Source: Bullera alba (lineage: Eukaryota; Basidiomycota; Tremellomycetes; Tremellales; Bulleraceae). From it: DNA of 64,000 nt. Below the pieces are notes generated by a model. The model made no database searches and had not been told where the DNA came from. It was given only the letters and a program-made list of their open reading frames with translations. The stretch covers positions 496,001 to 560,000 of the forward strand of contig BCIX01000006.1 in assembly GCA_001600095.1 (NCBI GenBank), in the 5' to 3' direction. A program made the position numbers and the translations under genes. Shown one piece after another: positions 46,101 through 57,493 of this stretch. Each line of letters begins with the position of its first letter. Positions within the stretch are counted from its first letter, which is position 1.

Positions 46101-49100
46101 CCAATCCTCGCCGGACGAACGATCCTCCTTGTGTCCCATCACACCGCTCTGGTCTCGCCCGTGGCTTCGTACATTGTCGCTCTGGAGAACGGCGATGTCA
46201 AATTCTCCGGCACGCGCGAAGACTTTGTCGAGTGTGGTCTGATGAAAGAGCTGGACGCAGACGAGAACAAGCCAATGGAATCGCCCATCGAAGAGCTCAA
46301 GCAGAGCGATCTGCAAAACCCGGCGCTGAAACGCGTTGCGTCGCTGGGAGGAGTGAAAGAGGCTTCCGAGCCCAATTCCGAGACTAGCTCTATCGCCCCA
46401 GAAGACGAACTCACCCTTGCAGGCTCGTCAGAGTCTGACTCGGATGCGAAGAAGGCAAAAGCACCCAGAAAGTTGATCGAGGATGAGAAGAGAGCTACCG
46501 GTAGGATCGCATGGGCCGTCTGGAGAACCTACTTTACCGTGAGTCCCACATAGAATGCAATGAGCAGAGCTGAGATGGCGCAGGCACTCGGTGGCAAGGT
46601 CTGGTGGCCGATCTTCATCCTGTCTCTAGTCATGTCAATGGTTGTCCCTCTCGCCGAGAAGGGCTGGTTGCAGTGAGTCATGACGACGTAGGCTTGGTCG
46701 CTGATGTCATCTAGATACTGGACTGGGTCGCATCCGAAAGAGGACACCCACACCACGACCTACTATGTCCTTGGCTACGCTTTGGTAGGTGTGGTGGCGG
46801 TCTACAAGACGCTAGCTGATCACCATAGATCACCATGGTCGGAGTTGTAATGTCCAACCTCCAATACGCAGTCGTCTACTATGGATCTCTCAAGTCCAGT
46901 GTCAAGCTGCACAATGGTGAGCAAATCTCCGAGAGGCAGTCAACAAGCTGATCCCTCCTAGCCATGCTTGAAAATGTCCTCTTTGCCACGCTGAGGTTCC
47001 ACGACACGACGAGCAGGGGCCGACTGCTGAACAGATTCGGAAAGGACATTGAGGGTCTCGACTCTAGTATGGCTGATAACCGTAAGTGATCACTTCTCAG
47101 TTTTGGATGAACGCTGACGGTACTCTAGTGGTCCGAAGTTTGTCTTACGGTCTCAACGTCGTGGTCACCTTTGCCTCTATCACCTATGTCGGCGGTCTGC
47201 CATCTCTCATAGCTGGAGGGTAGGTCACGCAGGACTAGTCACAACGCTGACCGAGTGCAGAATCGTCATGATTGCCTACTACCAAGCTGGATCGATCTAC
47301 GGTCAGACCTCGCGAGACATGCGTCGACTGGATTCAATCACTCGATCCCCGCTGTACTCGCTCTTTGGCGAGACTGTTTCCGGCGTCGCGGTCATTCGAG
47401 CCTTTGGTGGCAGTACGATCGCGCTCAAGAACATGCTCAGGCTGGGCGACACGAACATCCTGGCCTTTGTCTGGAACTGGTGAGCCAGGCGAACTGTATC
47501 ATGGGATCCCCGCTGATAGGTTTCAGGACGGTAAACCGATGGCTATCAGGTCAGACCTGTCCCAAGCACTCGCTTGTGACAACAGCTAACGAGACTCGTA
47601 GCTCGATTCAACGTGCTTTCATCGTTCCTGGTTGGACTCACTGCCGTCGCGATTCTAATTGCTCCTGGGGTTTCCGCGGCCATGGCGGGCTTTGCACTTG
47701 CGTTCGCAAATACCATCAGCCACGACCTGCTGTTCGTCGTACGTCGATACGTCCAGCTCGAGCAGAGCATGGTCGCCCTGGAGCGAATCAAAGAGTGGGT
47801 ACCAGTCGCGAGAACAGTGCTCATTGTTAGATACTCCGAATTGACTCAGGAAGCCGCCGAGTTCATTGAGCCGAGACCGCCTCAAGACTGGCCGCATGAG
47901 GGTTCCATCTCGGTCGAGAACCTCGTCATCAGATATGCCGTGAGTCCCACTTACACTGAACGATTGAGCTGATCGTGTTGCAGCCTGATCTGCCCAACGT
48001 ACTCCATGGGATCAGCTTTGATGTTGCGGCGCAAGAGAAAGTTGGGATCGTCGGGTCTACGGGCTGTGGAAAGTCGACTTTGGCATTAAGTTTCTTCCGA
48101 TTCGTCGAGGCTGCCGGCGGCCGGATTGTCATCGACGGACTGGGTGGGCATGACTCTTCTTCGAAGATCTGCTTTGGTGCTGATGATACGGTAGACATTG
48201 CCAAGATTGGCTTGACTGATCTGCGAAGTCGAGTCACCATCATTCCGCAAGATCCGACCATTCTCTCGGGAACGCTCAGATCGACCTTGGATGTGTTTGA
48301 CGAGTACAACGATGCCGACATTTACGCCGCTCTGCGCCGAGTCCATCTGCTGAAGGATGAAGATTTCGTCCAGCCAGCCGACGATGCCGACGAGAGCAGG
48401 AACGTCAATGTGTTCAAGGACCTCAACAACCCAGTCAGGTGAGTCCAGCTCTCACTTGAAGAAGGCGTAGCTGACAACAGTGTAGTGAGGGCGGAGACAA
48501 CTTCTCCAGCGGACAGAAACAACTCATATGGTATGTCGAGTAGGAAGATAGTTGGCTGATCGGAATAGTATGGCTCGAGCAATCCTACGACGGAACAAGC
48601 TATTGTTCATGGACGAAGCTACAGCCAGTATCGATTGTGAGTGGACTCAAGCTTGAACCCCCGCCTCTGTGGCCATTGCTGACATGCTATGCCTCCAGAT
48701 GAAACGGATGAGCTGAGTGCGTAGTCTACGCCTACCTGGGCTTGGCAAAGCTGACACTGTTCTAGTTTCGAAGACGATCCGTGAAGAGTTTTCCGATTCG
48801 ACCATCCTCACTATTGCACATAGAATACATACCATCGTAAGTGAACCCTATGGTGATATCATGAGACTCGAACTGACATACCTCAGATCGACTTTGACAA
48901 AGTCCTCGTCATGGACCAGGGTCGGATCGCAGAGTATGCCAGCCCGGCAGAGCTGCTGAGGGATCACAAGTCCAAGTTCTATTCCGTGAGTACCGAGATG
49001 AATCCCACCTAACGCTTCGGATGCTGACACACCGTAGCTGTGCCGTGCGACCGGAAGGACAGAGTTCAAGAACCTCAAGACGATGGCAATGGAAGCAGAG

Positions 49101-49130
49101 AGGAAGCGAAAAGAGCAGGTCACAAAATGA
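43182..49130 (+). CDS. ABCC-type (MRP-like) full ABC transporter
   Basis: About 17 exons, roughly 1,440 aa. Layout: an N-terminal membrane part (LITVFSTALIPFTAVFTLSI, KLAFLILLIPPFACNIALLV), TMD1, NBD1, acidic linker, TMD2, NBD2. NBD1: Walker A CGRLGSGKS, Q-loop YVPQQAWLQNASIKDNI, signature LSGGQKARVSLARAVYS, and Walker B LLLDDVLSAVDAHT. Here Asp replaces the catalytic Glu, as usual in ABCC NBD1. NBD2: Walker A GSTGCGKS, FSSGQKQLICMARAILRRNK and Walker B LLFMDEATASID, which is catalytically complete. TMD1 carries an unusual acidic loop (EKDTKEDDSDDDGVSSK). Likely role: export of glutathione conjugates, bile-type anions or metals at vacuole or plasma membrane, close to fungal Ybt1/Bpt1/Nft1 kin. 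The substrate cannot be told from sequence. Confidence 0.93.
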
Positions 49131-49206
49131 GAGATCTGTGCTTGAAGCATCGTACATTCGCGAGCGCCATGTATATACAATAAGGGGCATTCTGGCGACT
49201 GGCGGT

Positions 49207-50343
49207 CTACTTTGCCTGTTGAGCCTCCTTGAGACTCGTCTGCCAGTCGTGCACGGGCTTGAAGCCTAATACCTCTCTGGCCTTTTTGATACTGATCAGA
49301 CCTTCGCGGGGATCGTCCGTCTCTGGGGTGTATGGGACATTTGGGAAGATCTCCTTGACGAGATCGGCGGTGGTTCGATCTCTGAAAGCGATGTCTGCGT
49401 TGGCAATGTTGAACACATGGTTGCCCTTGAGCGTGGGGTGTTCGACGGCGAGTCTGAACCCTTGAGCACAGTCCCGAGCGTCAATGTAGCAGAAGCCGCT
49501 ATAGTGGAGTCAGCGATACAACGTAGCTGAGGCACATGGGGCGAACTCACTTCCAAGCCCTGCTCCATGGGTCCTCCTGCCATCCCTCGAATTTGGCGTA
49601 ATCGGTCGTTGGGTCCATGACGTTACTGAGACGGATGTTGACCACCTTGAGCTCTGGGTCCCATCGGCAATACTGCTCTGCCATCTTTTCGCCCAGTAGC
49701 TTGCCGAGACTGTAGGCCGATTCGGGTCGTTCCACCTCTTCCGTCACCGGCCACTTGGTCGGCGAGTGGGGGAACAGGGGGAGTCCAAAGACCGTCTCAC
49801 TAGAGGCAATGACGACGTTTTTGATCCGCATCACTCGGGCGGCCTCGAGGATGTTGTACGTCTGCAAGGTGTTGGTGTGGAACACGACGTGGTTTGCCTT
49901 CAAAGAGGTCAGCTTCTACCTAGTTGACTGGATGCGTTACTACTTACTGCTCGAGCCGGAGCTGGGATGGCGGCAATGTGGATCACCGCGTCGATGCCTT
50001 TATAGACCGAGTCGACCTCTGACAACAGGCCAAGAACCGTTCCGTAGTCTTTAAGATCGCCGTACATGTACTTTGCGTTGACATCGGCTTCCGAGGCCGC
50101 AGGCGCGACAACGTCGACTATGCAGGGTCAGGAGGTTCCCACTCGGCATTAAACGCCAGGCTCACTGTTGTACACTTCCCACCCGTGGTCGACCATCTCT
50201 CGGACCATCCATCTTCCCAACTTGCCAGAGCCACCGGTGATCAAAACCCGCTTCTTCTTCTCGGGGATTGGTTTAGTGGGATCCCGAAGGGCCCTCTCGG
50301 ACAGGGCGTGCTGGTCGGTGAAAGAAGCGACTGGAGCAGACAT
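49207..50343 (-). CDS. NAD(P)-dependent epimerase/dehydratase (extended SDR)
   Basis: Four or so exons from MSAPVASFTDQHALSERALR. Rossmann motif VLITGGSGKLGRWMVREMVD; then YMYGDLKDYGTVLGLLSEVD, AVIHIAAIPAPARANHVVF, VVIASSETVFGLPLFPHSP, and the catalytic SAYSLGKLLGEKM (YxxxK). The substrate-side part SNVMDPTTDYAKFEGW and the end LGFKPVHDWQTSLKEAQ are typical of bacterial-type and fungal UDP-sugar-epimerase-like SDRs. The N-terminal TGGxGxxG suggests NAD(H). Substrate unknown; annotated kin often act on sugar nucleotides or uronates. It lies 76 bp tail-to-tail from the ABC transporter. Confidence 0.88.
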
Positions 50344-50538
50344 TCTGATAAATGGTACTGAGCTATCGTGTGGTAGATCGAGGGCAGGGGGAAGAGTTGA
50401 AAGAGAACAACTACTGCTGCCCGTTCTTGTATCGCACAAGATGCATGATGGTACGGTGTGATGATGGTCGTCCAAAAGTGGAGGTGGAGGTCAACCGGCC
50501 CGGTTACGGCGTTACTCGCGACCAGTTGGTCCGAGGTT

Positions 50539-51750
50539 CTACAACCGGATACGCGAGATCCGTGCCTGCAACTCGTCGGCATCCTGCGCATCCCAGGCTT
50601 TGGTCTCCGACTCCATCTTCGACTCCCACTTGTTCAGAAAGGTGAGACAAGTCTCGTGCTTGTCTGTCGCTGAGCTGCGCTTGACCCGCTCGCGGATCGT
50701 CTCGAGCAATTTCAACGATTTTGCCCGCAAGTCCTGAATGCCTTCTCTAATCTCGTCGGCCTGTTGCGGGGGGTACATTGACGATACGACGCTGTCAAAG
50801 GTCCCGACCATGGCACCACAGGCGTCTAGAATCGGACGGTATGACTCGTCTGGCTCGAGCGCCAGCAAGGGGAGATATCGCGGTAGAGTCGCCAGGAGGA
50901 TTTGATGCAAACCCAACAGGTTCTTTGCCTGCCAACGTTAGTAAGACTAAGCAGCGTCGAGAGGTTACTCGAGACTTACAGCCTCTGCCCTTGCCCGCTC
51001 CTCTTCTGACATTTTCTTCCCTCCACTGAGCATATCCTGCAATTCGCCAAACTCGTCGTCGTCATCAAAGCCCGCTTCGTCACTCTCATCCTCGTCATCC
51101 CTATCTTGCTCCTCCATGAACTCCTTGTACTCTGTCCAGGCGTCTTTCAGCACCTCACCCTGAGATCTCCACTTCTTGCCGACAGACTGAATCTCCGAAG
51201 TACTGAGATCGCTCGACAGTCTTCCGATTGCTTCCCAGACTACCCCCGTGTAGAGGAGGTATGGGTTTTCGGAATCAGACTTGCTGTTGCTGCTTGATCC
51301 GGAGTCTGTGGCCGCTTTCTCCAAGACGTCGAGAAGACGCTCTAATTCCGTTCCAACAGTCTCCACTCCGTCCCTCCATTCCTCGACTAAGAAGCTGTCG
51401 CACTTGGTGCCTCCGGATGCGGCGACTACACAAGCTGCGATCCGACCGTACCCCTCGTGCACCTTGTCCAGCTGGGCAGTAGCCGCGGCCTCGGTGATGG
51501 GCGGCTTGAACGAAAGTGCCAACGAGGTGATGTCATGGTGGAGTCGGGACAGTAATTGAGCGAGTGATTCAGGCAGTCCTGGTAGGATCGGAGGCAGGCC
51601 AATGGTACTGGAAGGGGATGCTAGGGGATGTAGCGCTTTTGTGGAAGCTCGCAAGCTGTCCCGACAGGAGCTGATCGCTAAGAGTAGTTGTGAGTGTGTA
51701 GTCAAGTGAGCTTTGCTGGCCAGTATCTCACATTTGACGACTCTACTCAT
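50539..51750 (-). CDS. GCIP/CCNDBP1-like helical protein
   Basis: About 370-385 aa, with an intron near 50930-50980. All-helical: LLLAISSCRDSLRASTKALH, LAQLLSRLHHDITSLALSFK and YGRIAACVVAASGGTKCDSF, then WEAIGRLSSDLSTSEIQSVG, WTEYKEFMEEQDRDD, a Glu/Asp-rich loop (DDEDESDEAGFDDDDEFGEL), and LLGLHQILLATLPRYLP. This layout matches Grap2 and cyclin-D-interacting protein (GCIP/CCNDBP1) relatives in fungi, including the V-GYG-IAA-V segment. The function in fungi is not established. The first exon may contain a further 54-nt in-frame intron (GTGAGA ... CTTAG, about 51676-51729), so the N-terminus has two possible forms. Confidence 0.6.
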
Positions 51751-52175
51751 GGTTCGGCTGGCTAGGACGTATCAGAAAGTCGAATACGAGCAAGCTAACT
51801 TGGTAATGAGCACCCTATCCACTCTACTCGTACAGTACTGCTCAGTACTGCTCAGTCTCAACGTCTCCCGGTCAGAGATCCTCGATGCACATTGTTGCAG
51901 CCAAAATATTTGCCAACACGTGGCAGGAGTGACGAGATAGAAAGTAGGCGCGAGGTCCTCCTGACACCTGGCACGCCTGTAGTGCGGCAATTGCCACGTG
52001 TGCCACCGCCGAGCTACGTCACGGGTCAACGGTCAACCTCCCCCGGATCATCCGGTTCGTTCGAGTTCCAAGTTCGTCCATTGCTTTGGTCATCCAACTC
52101 ATTGAGTAACCATCAACACAACCAAGTCTCTCAATCATCCTCTCAACGTCTCATTCCAACTACAGCAACGTCAAA
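51751..52175. promoter_or_regulatory. Divergent promoter GCIP-like / GST
   Basis: 425 bp without a gene. Contains CACGTG-like and CACGTGGC words (about 51918 and 51995) but no clear TATA box. Confidence 0.35.
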
Positions 52176-53594
52176 ATGTCGAGCACCACAGCTTCCACCG
52201 AGTCCGCCAATGTCCCCAAGGCCATCCTTTACTCGTAGGTCCAATCCTCTGGCACCCTTCGTCGACCTGACAACCCGGGACAGCTGGCCAACGTCGGTAT
52301 GGTCAACAGTGCCGCAGTTATGTTTGCACGAGAAAGGATACAGCGAGGATGAGTACATTGTCAAGCTGGTGGATATTGGTGAGTAGTTGGGTCACTTCTA
52401 GTGTCTGGTCGCAATGCTTACTCGGGTTCGCAGGCAAAGGCGAGGTGTGTGAAAGGGTTGATCAGGTATCATATCGGCGCTGACCTCTTTCGCAGAACTT
52501 TTCCCCATCCTACCTGAAGTGAGTGACCTTGTTCCCAAAGTCACTATGAAGTTAAGGCTGACCGCTCACCAGGATCAACATGAACGGTATGTGAGCGTCC
52601 CGCATATCCCAACGCAGGGACTGACCCGTGCGCCAGGTACCATCCCGACACTGGTCGTGCCCACCTATGAGACTACGGCCGAGGACGTCGACACTCGGTA
52701 CCGCTCTCTGAGAGACACAGTGGTGGGTGATTGTATGGGAAGGATGACCTGGTGCTGACCTGATTGCAGACCATCTGCGACTTCTTGGACCAGGCCCGAG
52801 GCATGGGCACAGCCAACCAAACGGTCTCCGAGAAGCCCGCGCCAGCATTGGCTCCTGCAACCATCGAGGGTGAGTGACACTGCGGTCGTTGAGGAGTGGC
52901 AATTCTGAAGCTTGGATCTAGGCAAAGCCACCTCTGACCAGATAATCACACTCGTCCACCGAGCGCCCGTGGATCCCAATTTCGTCAATGTCGCCGCTCG
53001 AAACGAAAAGGAACTGGATTCCAAGCGTAAAGGAGTCCCCGGACAGATACTTCGTGATCGCAAGAGCGCGTTGGACCGATTCCTTGCAGAGGCCAAGAAG
53101 GCAGCAGCTGCTGGTGGATCGCACGAGGCAAAGGCAGTCAACTTCCTGGAGGAGAAGCTCGTAGCCAACAGCTCGTTACTCGACATTTACGAGGGTAACG
53201 TTGATAGTGCCAGAACCAACGCATTCTTCGAGACGAGCCAGAAGACGTGGACGGAACAGCTTTCAGGCGTGTTTGCTGAGCTCGAGCAGCTGGTCAAAGG
53301 ACCATTTTGCCTGGGAGATCAGGTGGTGAGTCGCCATGAGAAGATTGAGTTGTCCGCTGACACAACATATAGTCGCTGGCCGACCTACATGCAATCTCTT
53401 GGTTGACTCGGATCGTTTCCATTGCCAATGCGAACGTCGACGAGTCGGCAATGGACACTGTCGAAACAGAGTTGGGAGGCAAGAAGATTGGACCCAAAGT
53501 ACGAGGATTCTGGAATGCCTGGCTCTCGCGAGAGTCCTTCCAAAAGGTACTGGTGCCCGCTGCAAAGGTCTTTGTGAAGACGATCGGAGCATGA
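52176..53594 (+). CDS. Glutathione S-transferase-like protein
   Basis: About eight exons. After MSSTTASTESANVPKAILYS the N-terminal thioredoxin-like part reads WSTVPQLCLHEKGYSEDEYI, VKLVDIGKGENFSPSYLKIN and MNGTIPTLVVP (cis-Pro region). The all-helical C-terminal part includes IITLVHRAPVDPNFVNVAAR, FFETSQKTWTEQLSGVFAEL, FCLGDQVSLADLHAISWLTR and ESFQKVLVPAAKVFVKTIGA. The GD..SLADL N-cap box of GSTs is present. A Lys-rich helix insert (RKGVPGQILRDRKSALDRFL) makes it larger than classic GSTs. It likely conjugates glutathione to electrophiles or acts as a peroxidase, in the cytosol. The catalytic residue is not certain (Ser in LYSWPTS). Confidence 0.85.
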
Positions 53595-53787
53595 GGGGGA
53601 AAGGAAACAATGAAACATTGCAGACCTAGAAAGGGAAGATCTGTACATAAGCGTCAATGCAACGCATCCAAGCTGCTCTCGTGAGGAATTGTCTCGCCCG
53701 CCCCCTCTTTCATTATTGACGAGGCCGACAATGATTACATGACAGTGTGACAAGTAGTGGTTACAAGAAATCGACCCAACTTGCAGG

Positions 53788-55173
53788 CTAAGGTCGATAC
53801 GTATCCGAGCTCAATTTCCGGTCGTCAAAGCCCATGACTGCGTTGTCGTGTCTCGACAGCCTGTTGGCCTTTGTGTCGCTATACGTCCTGTTCAAGCGTG
53901 GAGGCGGGTTGTGAGTGGCAGCGGGGACGGCGATGGGCGATGATTCTGGCTCTTGATCATCTGTGCTGAGGTATTCGTCGTCCTCGTCGCCCTCTTCCTC
54001 TTCTTCCTCTTCGTCAAACGACGATTCTTTCTGCATCGGCGGCGGACTTGCCATCCGCCGTGGAGTCGCATCTCCATCGCCGAGGGATAATTGAGAGTAG
54101 TGCAGATGCCGCTTTTGACCGCCAGAGTGAGAGGTGGACCATTCGTCAAAGCTCGAGCTACGCTCATGAGCAGGAGATCCGAGCGACATGTTAGATATTG
54201 ACGATGCGAGCGAGTCGTCCGTTTTGGTGGTGGACGAGGACGAGGTGGATGATTGATGGGTAGGAGGATGGGGTGGGGGTGATCCTGGCACAGAGTTTAA
54301 TCCCGACTTCTCCTTTGGGTCCTCCAGTACAGTATCCAAACCGCCGGACGCGGATGCCGCTAGGTCCATCCCTGTCGAGCTGGTGAAGGAGGAAGATATG
54401 CTAGAGGGAGAGGAGTCTATTCTCGACCTGCTAGTGGATGAAGCCCGTCGAGGCGAGGAAGACGAGCCGACCTCTTCGGGCAGTTGCCGAGTGGAAGATC
54501 CTCCGCTCGAGGTCTGAGGTGAAGACCGCACTTTGCGCCATAGGGACTTTGCAGACGACTTTGCCAGTTCCCCCAAATCAATAGCATCAGACCTGACGGG
54601 GGGTAAGTCGTCACCTTGATCCATGGAATCGACCAGGACGTACCCATGTCTGTTCTGATATTGCTTCTTGTACTCTTCCCACTCGTCGTCTGTCATGTAG
54701 AGCTTTTTGATCCCCCTACTATCTGTCGTCCTGACCGGCGACCTCTGCACCCCGCCTCCCCCTCCTGCACTCGCAGGCTGTCCGGTGAGGAGCTGCTTTC
54801 TCGACGCGACGCCAATCGCTATCGAGTTCCGTCTCTTCAGTTCCGGGGGGATCTCAGGTAATGGGGCGAAGGAGACTTTGCTCGAAGTCGAGGTATTGCT
54901 CGACACGCTCAGCCTCCTCGACCCGGTTCCAGGCCGGCGGCCACCGCCAGTCGACAGCCCCAGACCCTCACTGCGTTGACTGCTGCTCAGTCCGATATCC
55001 GAATACTGCTCCGAGTGGCCCGTGCTGGAAGTAGGAGAGTATCGCGAGGTCGTCGAGGGCGAACCGCTGGCTGGAACGTCGTTCGGGTTCAGCAAGATGG
55101 ATTGACCCGGTCGTTCCTTGCTGCTCGGGACGCAGGACGGTATGGATGATCTCCGAAGCATGTTAAAGGTCAT
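53788..55173 (-). CDS. Ser-rich disordered protein with conserved central block
   Basis: Intronless frame; the start is taken at MTFNMLRRSSIPSCVPSSKE (55173), because the in-frame extension to 55278 has different composition. About 461 aa. Low-complexity Ser/Pro stretches surround a less biased centre: KVSFAPLPEIPPELKRRNSI, YMTDDEWEEYKKQYQNRHGY and IDLGELAKSSAKSLWRKVRS. RRNSI and RRLSVSS are PKA/AGC-type sites, so it may be a kinase target. Near the C-terminus is an acidic run (EEEEEEEGDEDDEYLSTDD). No domain recognised; possibly a regulator tied to signalling or polarity. Confidence 0.65.
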   Translation of the reverse strand: MTFNMLRRSSIPSCVPSSKERPGQSILLNPNDVPASGSPSTTSRYSPTSSTGHSEQYSDIGLSSSQRSEGLGLSTGGGRRPGTGSRRLSVSSNTSTSSKVSFAPLPEIPPELKRRNSIAIGVASRKQLLTGQPASAGGGGGVQRSPVRTTDSRGIKKLYMTDDEWEEYKKQYQNRHGYVLVDSMDQGDDLPPVRSDAIDLGELAKSSAKSLWRKVRSSPQTSSGGSSTRQLPEEVGSSSSPRRASSTSRSRIDSSPSSISSSFTSSTGMDLAASASGGLDTVLEDPKEKSGLNSVPGSPPPHPPTHQSSTSSSSTTKTDDSLASSISNMSLGSPAHERSSSFDEWSTSHSGGQKRHLHYSQLSLGDGDATPRRMASPPPMQKESSFDEEEEEEEGDEDDEYLSTDDQEPESSPIAVPAATHNPPPRLNRTYSDTKANRLSRHDNAVMGFDDRKLSSDTYRP

Positions 55174-55624
55174 GTTGTCGAGATTGGGGTGAGAGTAGTG
55201 TTCAACAGCGTGGGATAGTGGATACCGGTCTTGACCCCATCGTTGGCATCCGTTCCAGTCTCGAGTGCGAGTGCCCACTTCCCACTCTTGGTCATTTTCA
55301 AAGCCCAGTTCGGGAATGACGTGAAGGTCTCGTCAAGGTGGATCAACACCCCGCAACGTAAACTCCGGAGTTGTAGGAGCGCCGCATCCTTGGCCCCGAG
55401 ACCCGAGATCAGGCCACGGGGAACCATGCATCTGCAGCTACAGCTGCGGTCCAACGACCGACATGCATGGGTGCAGATCTGACATGAGATTAGAGCATTA
55501 GAGCTATGAATGAGAGCAACAGTAAGAGAATCGTGTCCAGCAGACATCGTGATAGGCGTAGGTATTCGTACATGGATCGTCATTAGTCGAAAGTGGTCGC
55601 GTGGGCGACACTGGCATGTGATAT
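55174..55624. other. Spacer between Mo25 and the Ser-rich gene
   Basis: 451 bp holding the 3' end of Mo25 and the promoter of the Ser-rich gene (both on the minus strand). Nothing else seen. Confidence 0.4.
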
Positions 55625-57059
55625 CTACAATTGTTGGACTAGGTAGGGAAGAAGGTCAGCTGGGATCTGGCCAGCAGAGCGAAAGCGGCTTACTCTGGGC
55701 GATGAGGAATTGCTTCTCGTCGTTGAATTGCTCGTCTGGAATCGTTAGCGAGGTTCCAAGCTTAGCGACTTACCATCTTTATCGTTGTGGAACTCTTTGA
55801 GGAAGACCAACAGCTTGTCCTTGTTACGACGGAGGATACTGGCGATCTGAGGCGGCTTGTTCGGGTTCGCCACGAAGACCTATGTTCGGTCAGCCCCAGT
55901 CAACACAATGACCCACCTTGAACACATGGAACGCCTCGAATTGGATATTCTTGCTCTTGTCCCGCAGAAAGTTCATCATCAACTTCAAGTTTGCCTCAGA
56001 GGCAATGTACCGCGTCATGATACTGTAGTTGGCTCGATCTAGCAGGATCTCTCCGAGAAGTTTGAGCGATTGCCGTTTCGTGACATAGTTTGCGGACAGT
56101 ATGAGCGAGTTGTACATGTTGAAGAACTACCCAGTATTAGCATTGGCCAGGGCTGGTTCACCTACCCTGTCATAGTTTGCGTCGAGGTAGGTCGCGACCA
56201 TTGGCTTGTGCTTGGTGAGCGTGTCCTAAAGAGACTGGTAAGCATGCGGTCACGTACATGGCGACACTCCTCACCTTCATGTTCGCCAGAGCGTCGCACG
56301 AGATGCCAAAGGTCGTGTTCTCGATATAGCTCGGGAAGGTGTAGAACCTAGATCGATTAGGATTGTGCCAAGTCAACTGCACTCACTGATCCGAATGCAG
56401 CAGTATCCTTGCAAGCGGCTCATAACGCAGCATCTCCTTCAGTATCATTCCGGTATTGAGAGCTACGTCCGCGTTCGAGTACCTGTACCGTATCAGTACA
56501 GCAGATGTGCGTACCCACCCTTTGAGCGCATTGAAGATGATGTCCGGTCTACCGGATATATACTCGACCGTAGGCGATCTCGTCCCTATTTGACGTCGAA
56601 GGAGGGTGTTGTAAATGTGACTAATATCCTTCCTTGCCTGTACGTGTGTCAGAGCTGCAATTGGATGGCGAGGGACACTCATATAGCTCACCTCGAACTC
56701 GAACTTTGAGATGTTGATGATCATCAAGCTCAAGAGGTCTTGAGCGTACACCTCATTGGCGACTTGAGCTACGACGTCGGTAGATGCTTCACCCTCATTC
56801 TCCCCGGAAAGATATGCCTTGGTTGATGATAACAGTCGCGAGATGTCTTCGTTCGTCTGCATCATGCTTTAGCTCGACTCAAGGTGGCCATGCCTGCTGC
56901 GCGTTGGCATACCGCGTTTCAGGTGGTCCAAGCTGGATGTTCACTCACTCGTTTCCTGCTCTCTCCGGACCCCGAGCTATCCAATCGGACGATGTTATCC
57001 TTCAGCAGTCTCACAGTGTCCGCTGGCGTTCTCGTCTTTGATTTCGTGAAGAAGTTCAT
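55625..57059 (-). CDS. HYM1: Mo25/Cab39 family scaffold (Hym1)
   Basis: Around nine exons from [19 protein letters not shown] to FLIAQIQQL. Family text: [100 protein letters not shown], and [20 protein letters not shown] followed by [13 protein letters not shown]. These are the Mo25 armadillo-like helical repeats that bind STE20/GCK-family kinases. In fungi Hym1/Pmo25 belongs to the RAM/MOR network (NDR kinase Cbk1/Orb6) controlling polarity and cell separation. The last exon is 11 nt (TCCAACAATTGTAG with one base from the previous exon), which gives the conserved C-terminal QL. Confidence 0.95.
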
Positions 57060-57493
57060 CGCGGCGGTGGCGATGGTGGTTGAAAGGGGGTCTGACGGCT
57101 GACTGTCGGATGACCGGGGGTGGTCTTCCAGCGCCAATTGATGCAGCTGCAGTGATGTAGCCCGTCTCCGGTATGTCTATTGCTGAATCAGTCTGTAGCG
57201 GGCTATCGATCGCTTCCAGGTACTGCGCTTGGGTATCTATTGAAGTCTAGTGAGGATGACGAGCCATTCAACACTTGTCCATGCCATCTTGATGCCATCA
57301 ACAACAAATCCGAGACAACCTCGCAGGCTGATCGACCAACTTCCGTCGGAGAGTAGGACCAATTACGTAAAGAGTGTGGACCCCGCCCGCCGCCCGCCAC
57401 CCGCACAATGCGCTGTCCTTTCTCCCTCTTGCCAATTGAGCGTGCTGTTGAATCTTGACGTGGTACTGCTCTCTTGCGACAGCACTGACCATC
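57060..57493. promoter_or_regulatory. Divergent promoter Mo25 / Vti1
   Basis: 434 bp between start codons, no TATA box recognised. Confidence 0.4.
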
